7,875 nt of DNA. Source: Clostridia bacterium (GTDB lineage Bacteria > Bacillota > Clostridia > Christensenellales > CALWSW01). Both the position numbers and the translations under genes were made by a program. The DNA lies in the NCBI GenBank assembly GCA_019421925.1, contig JAHZEH010000064.1:777-8651 (forward strand), written 5' to 3'. Below the pieces are notes generated by a model, which made no database searches, was not told the DNA's origin, and worked only from the letters and a program-made list of their open reading frames with translations. Of this stretch, positions 1-6,254 are shown in pieces (the first letter of the stretch is position 1; every line of letters begins with the position of its first letter).

Positions 1-152
1 ACGGGATACAGGTCGGACTCCCCGGCGGGCTGCATGGTGGCGGGGTTAATCATGGGGTCGGGCTGTTCCTTCATATCGGCGCGCAGATTGTACCACTGCG
101 TCGGCATCTGGTCCTCAGCGAGGTACAAGCGGTGCGGAACTTTCTTTGTCAT
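1..152 (-). CDS. trpB2: TrpB2-type tryptophan synthase beta-like protein, N-terminal fragment
   Basis: Only the first 50 codons are in the window; the gene runs off the left edge. The visible protein begins MTKKVPHRLYL and contains PTQWYNLRAD (about residues 17-26) followed by a proline-rich stretch (QPDPMINPATMQP). In my knowledge this is the N-terminal signature of the TrpB2 family, the PLP-dependent tryptophan synthase beta-like enzymes that join indole and serine to make tryptophan. The catalytic lysine and PLP site lie outside the window. TrpB2 proteins often act without the usual TrpA partner, so a role in indole salvage is possible. The ATG at 152 is preceded by AAAGGAG at 167-161 with 8 bases of spacing, which fixes the start. 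A tryptophan-specific T-box leader upstream independently supports a tryptophan-related function. The family call rests on a short fragment. Confidence 0.86.
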   Translation of the reverse strand, partial: MTKKVPHRLYLAEDQMPTQWYNLRADMKEQPDPMINPATMQPAGESDLYP

Positions 153-160
153 GATGGTTT

Positions 161-167
161 CTCCTTT
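161..167 (-). promoter_or_regulatory. Ribosome binding site of trpB2
   Basis: AAAGGAG on the minus strand, 8 bases before the ATG at 152-150. It lies downstream of the T-box terminator, so it is only transcribed when the leader is antiterminated. Confidence 0.85.
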
Positions 168-219
168 CAAATTCTGATCATTTCCCTCAGCAGACAAGGG
201 CGGGGCTAAATAAGAAAAT

Positions 220-257
220 AAAAAAAGCTCCTATCCCAATTTACTGGGACAGAAGCT
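220..257 (-). terminator. Intrinsic terminator of the T-box leader
   Basis: On the minus strand an arm AGCTTCTGTCCCA (257-245) pairs with TGGGATAGGAGCT (238-226), a 13-bp stem with two G-U wobbles and a 6-base loop. It is followed directly by a run of seven T (226-220, the first T also closing the stem). This is a strong rho-independent terminator. Its 5' arm contains CTGTCCC (252-246), which can instead pair with the T-box sequence upstream to build the antiterminator, so the two structures exclude each other. Confidence 0.93.
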
Positions 258-528
258 GTCAAGCAATCTGCGGTACCACCCGGTTTGGCGCAAAAGCGCC
301 CACTCGTTCAGCCTGCAATAACAGGCCCTTCCTTGATAACGGGTGAAGCTCCCGTCAGGCATTACTCAGCGCCTCCTGCCTGCGGCGGGTTTCCCCCCGC
401 TTTCGGCGCGCCTTTTCACCTGCCCTCATGAGTCCATTCAGCAAGAACTTCCCTGCCGCTTTCCACCAGCCGCGGCTCTCTGTAAGTTCCGTATCCTGCC
501 TACTCTTCTCAATCGCCGGTTTGTTTAT
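220..528 (-). promoter_or_regulatory. T-box riboswitch leader, tRNA-Trp specific (UGG specifier)
   Basis: This leader RNA senses uncharged tRNA and lets transcription continue into trpB2 when tryptophan is scarce. Seen in order on the minus strand: a Stem I 5' side with GAGAAGAGTA (about 512-501); an AGAGAGCC...GGTGGAAAGCGGC distal region (about 482-457); GAACTT pairing with AAGTTC across Stem I; and the specifier loop TGAATGGACT with UGG at 436-434. A Stem II region follows (about 415-362). Then come a Stem IIA/B-type hairpin ACGGG/CCCGU (355-339), a Stem III hairpin GCCUG/CAGGC (326-311), an additional short hairpin GGCGC-UUUU-GCGCC (300-287), the conserved GGGTGGTACCGCAG T-box (282-269), and the terminator. 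UGG encodes tryptophan, matching the downstream trpB2. The specifier register is inferred from the usual position after GAA and before a purine. Both ends are approximate. Confidence 0.94.
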
Positions 529-534
529 GGCTGT

Positions 535-563
535 ATTCTACGGAAAAATCCGGCCCCTGTCAA
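535..563 (-). promoter_or_regulatory. Sigma-A-type promoter of the T-box/trpB2 transcript
   Basis: TTGACA at 563-558 matches the -35 consensus exactly. TAGAAT at 540-535 differs from the -10 consensus by one base, and the spacer is exactly 17 bases. The expected start is near A528, just ahead of the T-box Stem I, which is where a T-box transcript should begin. It is a strong unregulated-looking promoter, which fits control by attenuation rather than at initiation. Confidence 0.88.
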
Positions 564-702
564 GGATTAGTTTTCCCGTGGACTGGATTTTTTAATTCGG
601 ACAGAATTTGGATTTCCAATCTCTGAAAGCTAGGAATTATAATTTAAAATACCTAGAAATACTAAATATTACAAAATCCGCAAACTCCCAATAATTCCTG
701 CA
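564..702. other. AT-rich spacer between aroQ and the trpB2 promoter
   Basis: A short stretch strikingly richer in A and T than the flanking genes. I see no open reading frame with a ribosome binding site on either strand. It contains an imperfect inverted repeat (CTAGG...CCTAG, 630-656) and a near-palindrome TTGGATTTCCAA (608-619). Neither is followed by a T-run on the minus strand, so I find no convincing rho-independent terminator for the aro operon here. Confidence 0.6.
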
Positions 703-1134
703 TTATGCCTGCGCCAGATAGCGCAGCGCCAAAATATAGCCGGTGACCCCCAACCCACAGATTTGTCCGGTACAGACCGGGGCTGTCAGGGACTTGCGGC
801 GGAATTCCTCCCGCTTATGGACGTTGGAGATGTGTACCTCTACCGTGGGGATGTCCACGGCGGCGATGGCGTCGCGCAGCGCCACGCTGGTATGGGTGTA
901 TCCGGCGGGGTTGATGATGATGCCCTCCTTTTTCCCATAGCAGCTCTGGACGGCGTCGATGAGCGCGCCCTCGCTGTTGGACTGGAAAAACTCCAATTCC
1001 ATCCCCCCAAGCGCCTCCGCCTCCCGGCGGAGCATCCCGTTGATCTCCTCCATGCCCGTCCTCCCATAGGTCTGGGGCTCGCGGATGCCCAGCATATTGA
1101 TGTTGGGCCCGTGGATGACCATGATGCGTTTCAT
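703..1134 (-). CDS. aroQ: 3-dehydroquinate dehydratase, type II
   Basis: This enzyme removes water from 3-dehydroquinate to give 3-dehydroshikimate, the third shikimate pathway step, in the cytoplasm. The protein has 143 residues, close to the family's usual 145-150. Visible motifs are HGPNINMLGIREPQTYG (8-24), which holds the asparagine, arginine (R18) and catalytic tyrosine (Y23) of the mobile lid; FQSNSEGALID (50-60); INPAGYTHTSVALRDA (74-89), with the catalytic-site asparagine and histidine; and EVHISNVHKREEFR (99-112). Type II enzymes form dodecamers. The ATG at 1134 overlaps the aroE stop in an ATGA arrangement and has AAGGAGGA at 1148-1141 with 6 bases of spacing. A longer frame upstream exists but lies inside aroE. 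This is the last gene of the operon. Confidence 0.97.
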   Translation of the reverse strand: MKRIMVIHGPNINMLGIREPQTYGRTGMEEINGMLRREAEALGGMELEFFQSNSEGALIDAVQSCYGKKEGIIINPAGYTHTSVALRDAIAAVDIPTVEVHISNVHKREEFRRKSLTAPVCTGQICGLGVTGYILALRYLAQA

Positions 1135-2021
1135 AGCGTATCCTCCTTGAGATGTCCCGCCTCCCGCAGCGAGCGGATGACCAGGGCGCTGTCCTCCCCG
1201 GTGGGTTCGATGCCGAAATACAGCCGGAAAGCGGCCAGCCCCTGCCCAATGAGCATGCCGATGCCCCCGACAGCCTGAAGGCCCCTCTCCTTGGCCGCCC
1301 GCAGCAGGGCGGTCTCCATGGGGTGATAGATGCAGTCGCACACCGCGCAATGGCAGTCCTCCAGGAAATCAAAGGAGGGAAAATCCCCCCCGCAGCCCGC
1401 CATACCCAGAGGAGTGGCGTTGATGAGCAGATCGGCCCCCCGGGCCTCCCTTGCCAGTTCCTCTGCCTCCATGGAAGCAAACCGGGCAAAAAGGCCGGTT
1501 TTCTCCCGTACCCTGCCGGCCAGGTTCTCCGCCTTCTCCACACTGCGGTTCAGAATGGCGAGAGATCCCACACCCTCCTGGGCCAGCTGCAGGGCGATGG
1601 CCCCCGCCGCTCCGCCCGCGCCCATCAGGACGGCCCGAAGGCCCGAGGGCTCCAGCCCGTGCCGCCGCAGAGAGAGGGTGAAGCCCTCCCCGTCGGTGGA
1701 GTGGCCAATCCATCGCCCCCCCCTGCGCACCACCGTATTGACCGACCCGTGGAGCTGGGCCGAGGGTCCCAGTTCCTCCACCAGGGCGAGAAGGTCCCTC
1801 TTATGGGGCATGGTGGCGTTGAAGCCCGCCACCCCCTGGGCGGCAGCCTCCTCCAGAAAGCGGGGCAGGTCCCCCCGGGGGACCCGCATAACGCCATACT
1901 GGGCGTTCAAGCCATACTTCTCAATCAGAGGGTTATAGATGGCCGGGGAGAGGGAGTGCGCCACCGGGTCGCCGATGACGCAGAGGGGCTGTTTCCCGTT
2001 TTTCACAAAGCTGTATTCCAT
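1131..2021 (-). CDS. aroE: Shikimate dehydrogenase
   Basis: Reduces 3-dehydroshikimate to shikimate with NADPH, the fourth pathway step. The 296-residue product is slightly longer than typical (about 270-290). The N-terminal substrate domain shows the shikimate-binding SLSP (23-26), the catalytic lysine in MPHK (K74), SVNT (93-96) and STDG with the catalytic aspartate D110. The nucleotide domain shows the glycine loop GAGGAAG (134-140), then NRS (158-160) where an NADP-type pocket is expected, and INATPLGM further on. I chose the ATG at 2021 because AGGGGG (2033-2028) precedes it by 6 bases. A GTG at 2036 would add five residues and overlap the aroK stop by 4 bases but has only a weak upstream site. 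It ends in a 4-base overlap with aroQ. Confidence 0.96.
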   Translation of the reverse strand: MEYSFVKNGKQPLCVIGDPVAHSLSPAIYNPLIEKYGLNAQYGVMRVPRGDLPRFLEEAAAQGVAGFNATMPHKRDLLALVEELGPSAQLHGSVNTVVRRGGRWIGHSTDGEGFTLSLRRHGLEPSGLRAVLMGAGGAAGAIALQLAQEGVGSLAILNRSVEKAENLAGRVREKTGLFARFASMEAEELAREARGADLLINATPLGMAGCGGDFPSFDFLEDCHCAVCDCIYHPMETALLRAAKERGLQAVGGIGMLIGQGLAAFRLYFGIEPTGEDSALVIRSLREAGHLKEDTL

Positions 2022-2027
2022 TCGTAG

Positions 2028-2033
2028 CCCCCT
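2028..2033 (-). promoter_or_regulatory. Ribosome binding site deciding the aroE start
   Basis: AGGGGG, 6 bases before the ATG at 2021-2019. It overlaps the aroK stop codon (2035-2033), so ribosomes finishing aroK could restart on aroE. The competing GTG at 2036-2034 lies upstream of this site and cannot use it. Confidence 0.6.
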
Positions 2034-2557
2034 CACATCTTGTCCGTCTGGAAAAGGCGCAGCACCATCTGAGCCGCGTCGTCCTCATCCTCGTACCGGT
2101 TGTCCAGGATCACGTCACACCGCTGGCGGTACAGGGGATAGCGGGCCTCGTGAATCCTGCGGACGCTCTCCGCCCCCTCCCTGAGCATGGGGCGGCCGGA
2201 GAAGTCGATATCCTCCAGGATGTGCTCCACGGGCCGGTCGATGAAGAGAATGAGGCCCGCTCTGTGCATGATGTCCACATTCTCCTCCCGGAGGATGGCG
2301 CCCCCGCCTGTGGCGACGATAAGGTTGGGCGTTTGGGCGGTTTTCTCCAGGGCGGCCCTCTCCCGCGCCCGGAACCCCTCCTCCCCCTCCCTCTCGAAGA
2401 TCTGGGGGATGGTCATGCCCGCTTCCTCCGCAATGAGGTCGTCTACGTCCACAAATTTCAGTCCCGTATAAAGGGCGAGCACCTTACCGATGCTGGTCTT
2501 GCCGCTGCCCATCATCCCCGTGAGATACAGGTTGTTGCCCGGCAGTTTGTCAATCAT
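2033..2557 (-). CDS. aroK: Shikimate kinase
   Basis: Phosphorylates shikimate at the 3-hydroxyl with ATP, the fifth pathway step. The protein has 174 residues, normal for the family. It shows the Walker A loop GMMGSGKTS (14-22), the shikimate-binding DVDD (37-40), the FRARE motif (62-66) with the substrate-binding arginine, the glycine-rich ATGGGAI (82-88), and a lid-region GRPML, all diagnostic of the P-loop shikimate kinase family. The ATG at 2557 has AAGGAGGAG at 2570-2562 upstream and overlaps the end of the chorismate mutase gene by 8 bases. I cannot tell AroK from AroL type on sequence alone; only one copy is in the window. Confidence 0.97.
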   Translation of the reverse strand: MIDKLPGNNLYLTGMMGSGKTSIGKVLALYTGLKFVDVDDLIAEEAGMTIPQIFEREGEEGFRARERAALEKTAQTPNLIVATGGGAILREENVDIMHRAGLILFIDRPVEHILEDIDFSGRPMLREGAESVRRIHEARYPLYRQRCDVILDNRYEDEDDAAQMVLRLFQTDKM

Positions 2558-2858
2558 GGGTCTCCTCCTTCATCCGTTCCTGCTCCGCCCTCGAAAGGGC
2601 CATCAGCTCCTGGAAAAAGGCCAGCGCATAGGGCTCCAGGCTCCTGTCCTTCAGCCGGGCCGTCTTGTCCTCCAGAAGGGCCCTCTCCCGCTCGGGCACA
2701 AGCACGGGCAAGTTATGGCTGATCTTATAGGCTCCCACGGCACGGATGGCGGCCATGCGCGCCTCAAAAAGGACAAGCATCATCTTGTCTATATCGTCGA
2801 TATGCTCCCGGAGCTCCTCCAGGCTCATCTTCTCCAGCTCGAGTTTCACCTCATCCAT
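2550..2858 (-). CDS. Chorismate mutase, monofunctional AroQ-fold (CM_2)
   Basis: Rearranges chorismate to prephenate, the committed step to phenylalanine and tyrosine. The 102-residue, mostly helical protein matches the AroQ-class mutase domain. Aligning by eye with the E. coli P-protein mutase domain, R17 (LREHIDDID), R34 (FEAR), K45 (GAYK), R57 and E58 (PERE) and Q93 fall at the positions of R11, R28, K39, R51, E52 and Q88. V54 sits where E. coli has D48. No dehydratase, dehydrogenase or DAHP synthase domain is attached, so it is free-standing. The start overlaps aroC by 8 bases and the end overlaps aroK by 8. Its ribosome binding site (AGGTGAG, 2870-2864) is weaker than its neighbours', so it may depend on coupling to aroC translation. 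The position feeds TyrA, encoded upstream in the same operon. Confidence 0.92.
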   Translation of the reverse strand: MDEVKLELEKMSLEELREHIDDIDKMMLVLFEARMAAIRAVGAYKISHNLPVLVPERERALLEDKTARLKDRSLEPYALAFFQELMALSRAEQERMKEETHD

Positions 2859-3915
2859 ATTTTCTCACCTGGGGGGCGCACTCCATGAGGGCGAGCGCCA
2901 GGGCGCTCTCCAATACGGGCAGCGCACGCTGCACAATGCAGGGGTCGTGCCTGCCGGTGATGGACAGCGCCGCGTTCTGTCTGGTCAGGAGATTGACCGT
3001 ATCCTGTTCCTTGGCGATGGAGGGCGTGGGTTTGACCGCCACCCGAGCCATAACGGGCATACCGTTGGTGATGCCGCCGTTGATGCCGCCATTGTGGTTG
3101 GTGGCCGTCACCACCCGCCCGTCCGCCATGCGGAAGGGGTCATTGGCCTGGGAGCCCCGCAGATCGCAGAATCCAAAACCCGCTCCAAACTCCACCCCCT
3201 TCACCGCCGGGACGGAGAAGAAAAGGGAGGACGCCACGCTCTCCACCGAGTCGAAGAAGGGGGAGCCCCAGCCCACAGGCAGTCCCAGGGCTATCAGCTC
3301 CACCCGGCCCCCGACAGAGTCCCCCTCCAGCCGGGCCTTCTCAATGGATTCACGCATGTCCTTCCCCGCCTCCGCCCGGAGCACGGGCAGCTCCATCTCC
3401 CGGAGCTTCGCAAGGGTCTCCTTTCCGGTGGCGCAGGGGTCAAAAGCGTCGTCCCACAGGCCGCCGGCCGAGAGCACATGGCCGCCGGTCTCCACACCCT
3501 GGCCGGACAGCCACTGTTTGGCAATGGCGCCGGCAAAAACCAGAGGCGCGGTCAGCCTGCCGGAGAAGTGCCCTCCCCCCCTCGGGTCGTTGCAGCCCGA
3601 GAAGCGGACTGCCCCGGCGTAGTCGGCGTGGCCGGGCCGGGGAAGCTGCTCCAAAGCCCCGTAGGCCCCAGACCTCTGGTTGGTGTTCTCGATGACCCCG
3701 CACAGGGGGCCTCCGGTGGTCTTGCCCTGATAAAATCCCGAGAGGATGCGCACCTTGTCCCCCTCCCTGCGCTGGGTGGACATTTTGTTGCGCCCGGGCG
3801 CCCGGCGCTCCATCTCCCGGGCGATGGCCTCCTCGTCCAAAACCATGCCGATGGCCGGGCCGTGGGATTCGCCGAAAATGCTCAGGCGGATATTTTTGCC
3901 CCAATTGGCTCCCAT
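2851..3915 (-). CDS. aroC: Chorismate synthase
   Basis: Converts EPSP to chorismate by loss of phosphate, the last shikimate pathway step; the family requires reduced FMN although the reaction is redox neutral. The 354-residue protein is of usual length. Signature stretches are FGESHGPAIG (14-23) with the active-site histidine H18, LPRPGHADYAG (91-101), DPRGGGHFSGRLTA (110-123), NHNGGINGGITNG (273-285), KPTPSI (295-300) and GRHDPCIVQRALPV (321-334). The ATG at 3915 has GGAGGG at 3928-3923 with 7 bases of spacing, and lies 12 bases after the aroA stop. No flavin reductase domain is fused, so it is presumably the monofunctional type that takes FMNH2 from the cell. Confidence 0.98.
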   Translation of the reverse strand: MGANWGKNIRLSIFGESHGPAIGMVLDEEAIAREMERRAPGRNKMSTQRREGDKVRILSGFYQGKTTGGPLCGVIENTNQRSGAYGALEQLPRPGHADYAGAVRFSGCNDPRGGGHFSGRLTAPLVFAGAIAKQWLSGQGVETGGHVLSAGGLWDDAFDPCATGKETLAKLREMELPVLRAEAGKDMRESIEKARLEGDSVGGRVELIALGLPVGWGSPFFDSVESVASSLFFSVPAVKGVEFGAGFGFCDLRGSQANDPFRMADGRVVTATNHNGGINGGITNGMPVMARVAVKPTPSIAKEQDTVNLLTRQNAALSITGRHDPCIVQRALPVLESALALALMECAPQVRKYG

Positions 3916-3927
3916 ACGGTATCCCTC

Positions 3928-5208
3928 CTAGTTGGTTTCCCCACCCTCCAGAATTTCGGCCTCCCCGCCCAGGGCGGCGAACTCCTGCCAGAAATCGGGG
4001 GCGCTCTTTTTGACGCAGGTGAAATCGGCGAGCAGCACTTCCTCCCTGCAGAGGGAGGATGCGACGGCCAGAGACATGGCGATGCGGTGGTCGTTGTGGG
4101 CGTCGCACCGCCCCCCTCTCAGGGAGCCGCTGCCCTCGATTATCAGCCCGTCCGGTTCTTCGGTGATATTCGCCCCCAGGGCCGACAATTCCTGCGCCAG
4201 AACGGCCAGCCGGTCGCTCTCCTTGGCCCGAAGCCGGGCCGCGCCGGTGATATGGGTTCTGCCCCGGGCGGCGCAGGCGGCCACCGCCAGGATGGGCACC
4301 AGATCGGGGATCTGCTCTGCGTGGATGGATTCGACCCCGTGAAGATCGCTGCGTTGAGCCAGAACACTGCCGTCCTGCCACTCCACGCCGCCCCCCATGG
4401 CCCGCAGTATCTCAATGACGGCCCGGTCCCCCTGACGGCTGTCCCCCTTGAGGGGGCCGCACTCGGTCCCGCCCCCCAGCAGCCCCGCCACAGCAAAGAA
4501 GGCGGCATGGGAATAATCCCCCTCCACTACCACCTGAGCGGGGGAATACCGCTGTCCGCCGGGCACGAGAAGCGCGTCCTCCCCCTCCCAGCAGGCGTGA
4601 ACGCCGAAGGCCTCCATGGCTGCCAGCGTGAGGTCCACATATCCCCGGGACTGAAGGGGGGACGTAAGGACGATTCGGGAGTCCCCGTTCCGCAGGGGCA
4701 GAGCGAAGAGCAGCCCCGAGACAAACTGGGAGGACACATTCCCCGGCAGGGCAAAAACGCCGCCGGGCAGTTCCCCCTGAACCCGGAGCACACCCCCTTT
4801 GAGGCTCCACTCCATGCCCATCTTCCGGCAGATGGCCTCATATGGGCCAAGGGGCCGCTCCATAAGCCGCCCCCTCCCGGTGAAATAGCTCTCCACGCCG
4901 TCCAGCGCAAGCGGGATCAGGAACCGCAGGGTGCTGCCCGATTCTCCGCACTCCACGGTGCGGCTGTCCTGGCGCTCCCGCCCCCCAGCGGCCGTGAGGA
5001 CGCACTCGCCCTCCTCCAGCCCGGAGAAGCCCAGAGCCCGCAGGGCCCCCAGCGTGGCATGGATATCGTCGCTTCTGCCCAGGTTATAGACCTGGGAGCC
5101 GTGGCCCGCCAGTGCGGCGCAGATGGCCATGCGGTGCCCGGCGCTCTTGGAGGGCTGTATGGCAATCCTGCCCGACAGGGGCCGGGGATTGATACGCATC
5201 AGGCTCAT
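3928..5208 (-). CDS. aroA: EPSP synthase (3-phosphoshikimate 1-carboxyvinyltransferase)
   Basis: Transfers the enolpyruvyl group of PEP to shikimate-3-phosphate, the sixth pathway step and the target of glyphosate. The 426-residue length is normal. Visible are PSKSAGHR (19-26) with the substrate-binding lysine, serine and arginine; CGESGSTLRFL (87-97), the PEP/glyphosate loop; ERPLGPY (117-123); SSQFVSGLL (159-167); IPDLVP with the likely catalytic aspartate D302; AKESDR (328-333); and HNDHR (371-375). The start is the ATG at 5208, overlapping the aroB stop as ATGA, because AGGAGG (5219-5214) lies 5 bases before it. The GTG at 5214 that opens the longest frame is inside that ribosome binding site. 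The loop differs from the E. coli NAGTAMRPL version; see findings. Confidence 0.97.
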   Translation of the reverse strand: MSLMRINPRPLSGRIAIQPSKSAGHRMAICAALAGHGSQVYNLGRSDDIHATLGALRALGFSGLEEGECVLTAAGGRERQDSRTVECGESGSTLRFLIPLALDGVESYFTGRGRLMERPLGPYEAICRKMGMEWSLKGGVLRVQGELPGGVFALPGNVSSQFVSGLLFALPLRNGDSRIVLTSPLQSRGYVDLTLAAMEAFGVHACWEGEDALLVPGGQRYSPAQVVVEGDYSHAAFFAVAGLLGGGTECGPLKGDSRQGDRAVIEILRAMGGGVEWQDGSVLAQRSDLHGVESIHAEQIPDLVPILAVAACAARGRTHITGAARLRAKESDRLAVLAQELSALGANITEEPDGLIIEGSGSLRGGRCDAHNDHRIAMSLAVASSLCREEVLLADFTCVKKSAPDFWQEFAALGGEAEILEGGETN

Positions 5209-6254
5209 AGGCACCTCCTGAAAAGTTCCTCAAAATCCCGCAGCTCCATGGTGTGCACGCAGGCGTCCCCCAGGGAGCGCAGCAGCACCAGGCGGATTTT
5301 GCCCCCCGCCCGCTTTTTGTCCCCCGCCATGGCGGCAAACAGTTCACCGGCCTCCAGATCCCCGGGCGTCCGGGTGGGCAGGCCCAGCCGGGCCATGATT
5401 CCCTCAAGCTCCTTCTCCGTGCCGGCCGGCGTGATCCCCAGCGCCTCCCCCCAGCGGCAGGCGGCAGTCATACCCATGGCCACCCCCTCGCCGTGGAGGT
5501 ACACGCCGTAGCCCGCCGTCTTCTCGATGGCGTGGCCCAGGGTGTGGCCGAAATTCAGCTCCATGCGGGCTCCCTTATCAAAGGGGTCCTGTTCCACATA
5601 GCTCCCCTTGACCGCACAGCACTCATAGGCGATGTTCTCATAATGGATGGGGTTGAGCTCCCCAAAGATGGACGGCCTGCGGATGGCCCCGTACTTGACC
5701 ACCTCAGCCAAGCCCGCCAGCCGCTCCCGCTCGGGGAGGGTGGAGAGGGTCCCGCTGTCGCACAGCACCAGCTCGGGCTGATAAAAGGCGCCCACCAGAT
5801 TCTTGCCCTCGGGCAGATTGACGGCCACCTTGCCCCCCACCGAGCTGTCCACCTGGGCCAGCAGTGTGGTGGGCATCTGGACAAGCCCCACGCCCCTCAG
5901 AAAGGTTGCGGCGGCAAAGCCCGTCAAATCCCCCACCACGCCGCCCCCCAGAGCGACGATGCAGTCCGTGCGGGTCAAGCCCATGTCGCAGAAAGCGGAG
6001 TACAGGAAATTCAGGCAGTCCATGCACTTGCTGTTCTCCCCGCTGGGGACGGCGAAAACCCTGGGCTCAATCCCCGCCTTCCGGAGGGAACCGGCCACCT
6101 TGGCCGCATAGAGGGGCCCGACGGTGGAGTCGGTGACAATGGCCGCCCTCCTTCCGGCATGCCCGGCCATATGGCTCCCCGCGTTCTGGAGCAGCCCCGT
6201 ACCGAAGCGTATCTCATAGGCGCCGTTGCTGGCGCTGACTTTCAGGCTTTGCAT
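5205..6254 (-). CDS. aroB: 3-dehydroquinate synthase
   Basis: Cyclises DAHP to 3-dehydroquinate, the second pathway step, using NAD and a divalent metal. The product is 349 residues, typical for the family. The NAD-binding region GGGVVGDLTGFAAATFLRGV (103-122) and DSSVGGKVAVN (136-146) are clear. The likely metal ligands are E184 (AEVVKYG), H237 (NFGHTLGH) and H254 (LHGEGV). The start is taken as the ATG at 6254, with AAGGAGGAG (6271-6263) ending 8 bases before it. A GTG at 6263 that would lengthen the protein by three residues overlaps that site. The gene overlaps the end of tyrA by 13 bases and overlaps aroA by 4 bases at its other end. Confidence 0.97.
   Translation of the reverse strand: MQSLKVSASNGAYEIRFGTGLLQNAGSHMAGHAGRRAAIVTDSTVGPLYAAKVAGSLRKAGIEPRVFAVPSGENSKCMDCLNFLYSAFCDMGLTRTDCIVALGGGVVGDLTGFAAATFLRGVGLVQMPTTLLAQVDSSVGGKVAVNLPEGKNLVGAFYQPELVLCDSGTLSTLPERERLAGLAEVVKYGAIRRPSIFGELNPIHYENIAYECCAVKGSYVEQDPFDKGARMELNFGHTLGHAIEKTAGYGVYLHGEGVAMGMTAACRWGEALGITPAGTEKELEGIMARLGLPTRTPGDLEAGELFAAMAGDKKRAGGKIRLVLLRSLGDACVHTMELRDFEELFRRCL
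5214..5219 (-). promoter_or_regulatory. Ribosome binding site deciding the aroA start
   Basis: A perfect AGGAGG, 5 bases before the ATG at 5208-5206 and embedded in the last codons of aroB. The GTG at 5214-5212 begins on its last base, which rules it out as the main start. Confidence 0.85.

Noticed and set aside
343..570. A 75-codon plus-strand frame
   Set aside because: It lies opposite the T-box leader and promoter, has no ribosome binding site and no recognisable protein features.
630..656. CTAGG...CCTAG hairpin as the aro operon terminator
   Set aside because: The stem has only five strong pairs before a mismatch and A-T pairs, and is followed by CTTTCAG rather than a T-run.
153..702. 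A small hidden gene or mobile element in the non-coding stretch
   Set aside because: No frame with a usable start and ribosome binding site, no terminal repeats or transposase remnants; the T-box leader and its promoter explain most of it. I also found no CRISPR repeats, tRNA or rRNA anywhere in the window.
763..1278. Plus-strand frame of 171 codons opposite aroQ and the end of aroE
   Set aside because: Antisense shadow of two clear genes with no Shine-Dalgarno sequence.
703..1350. Longer version of aroQ with 72 extra N-terminal residues
   Set aside because: The extension is out-of-frame aroE sequence with no homology to dehydroquinases; the ATG at 1134 has a strong ribosome binding site and gives the normal family length.
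2746..5511. A 921-codon open frame on the plus strand across aroC, aroA and part of aroB
   Set aside because: It is antisense to three unmistakable enzymes, has a low-complexity Gly/Pro/His-rich translation and no ribosome binding site. High GC content in codon third positions removes stops from the opposite strand.
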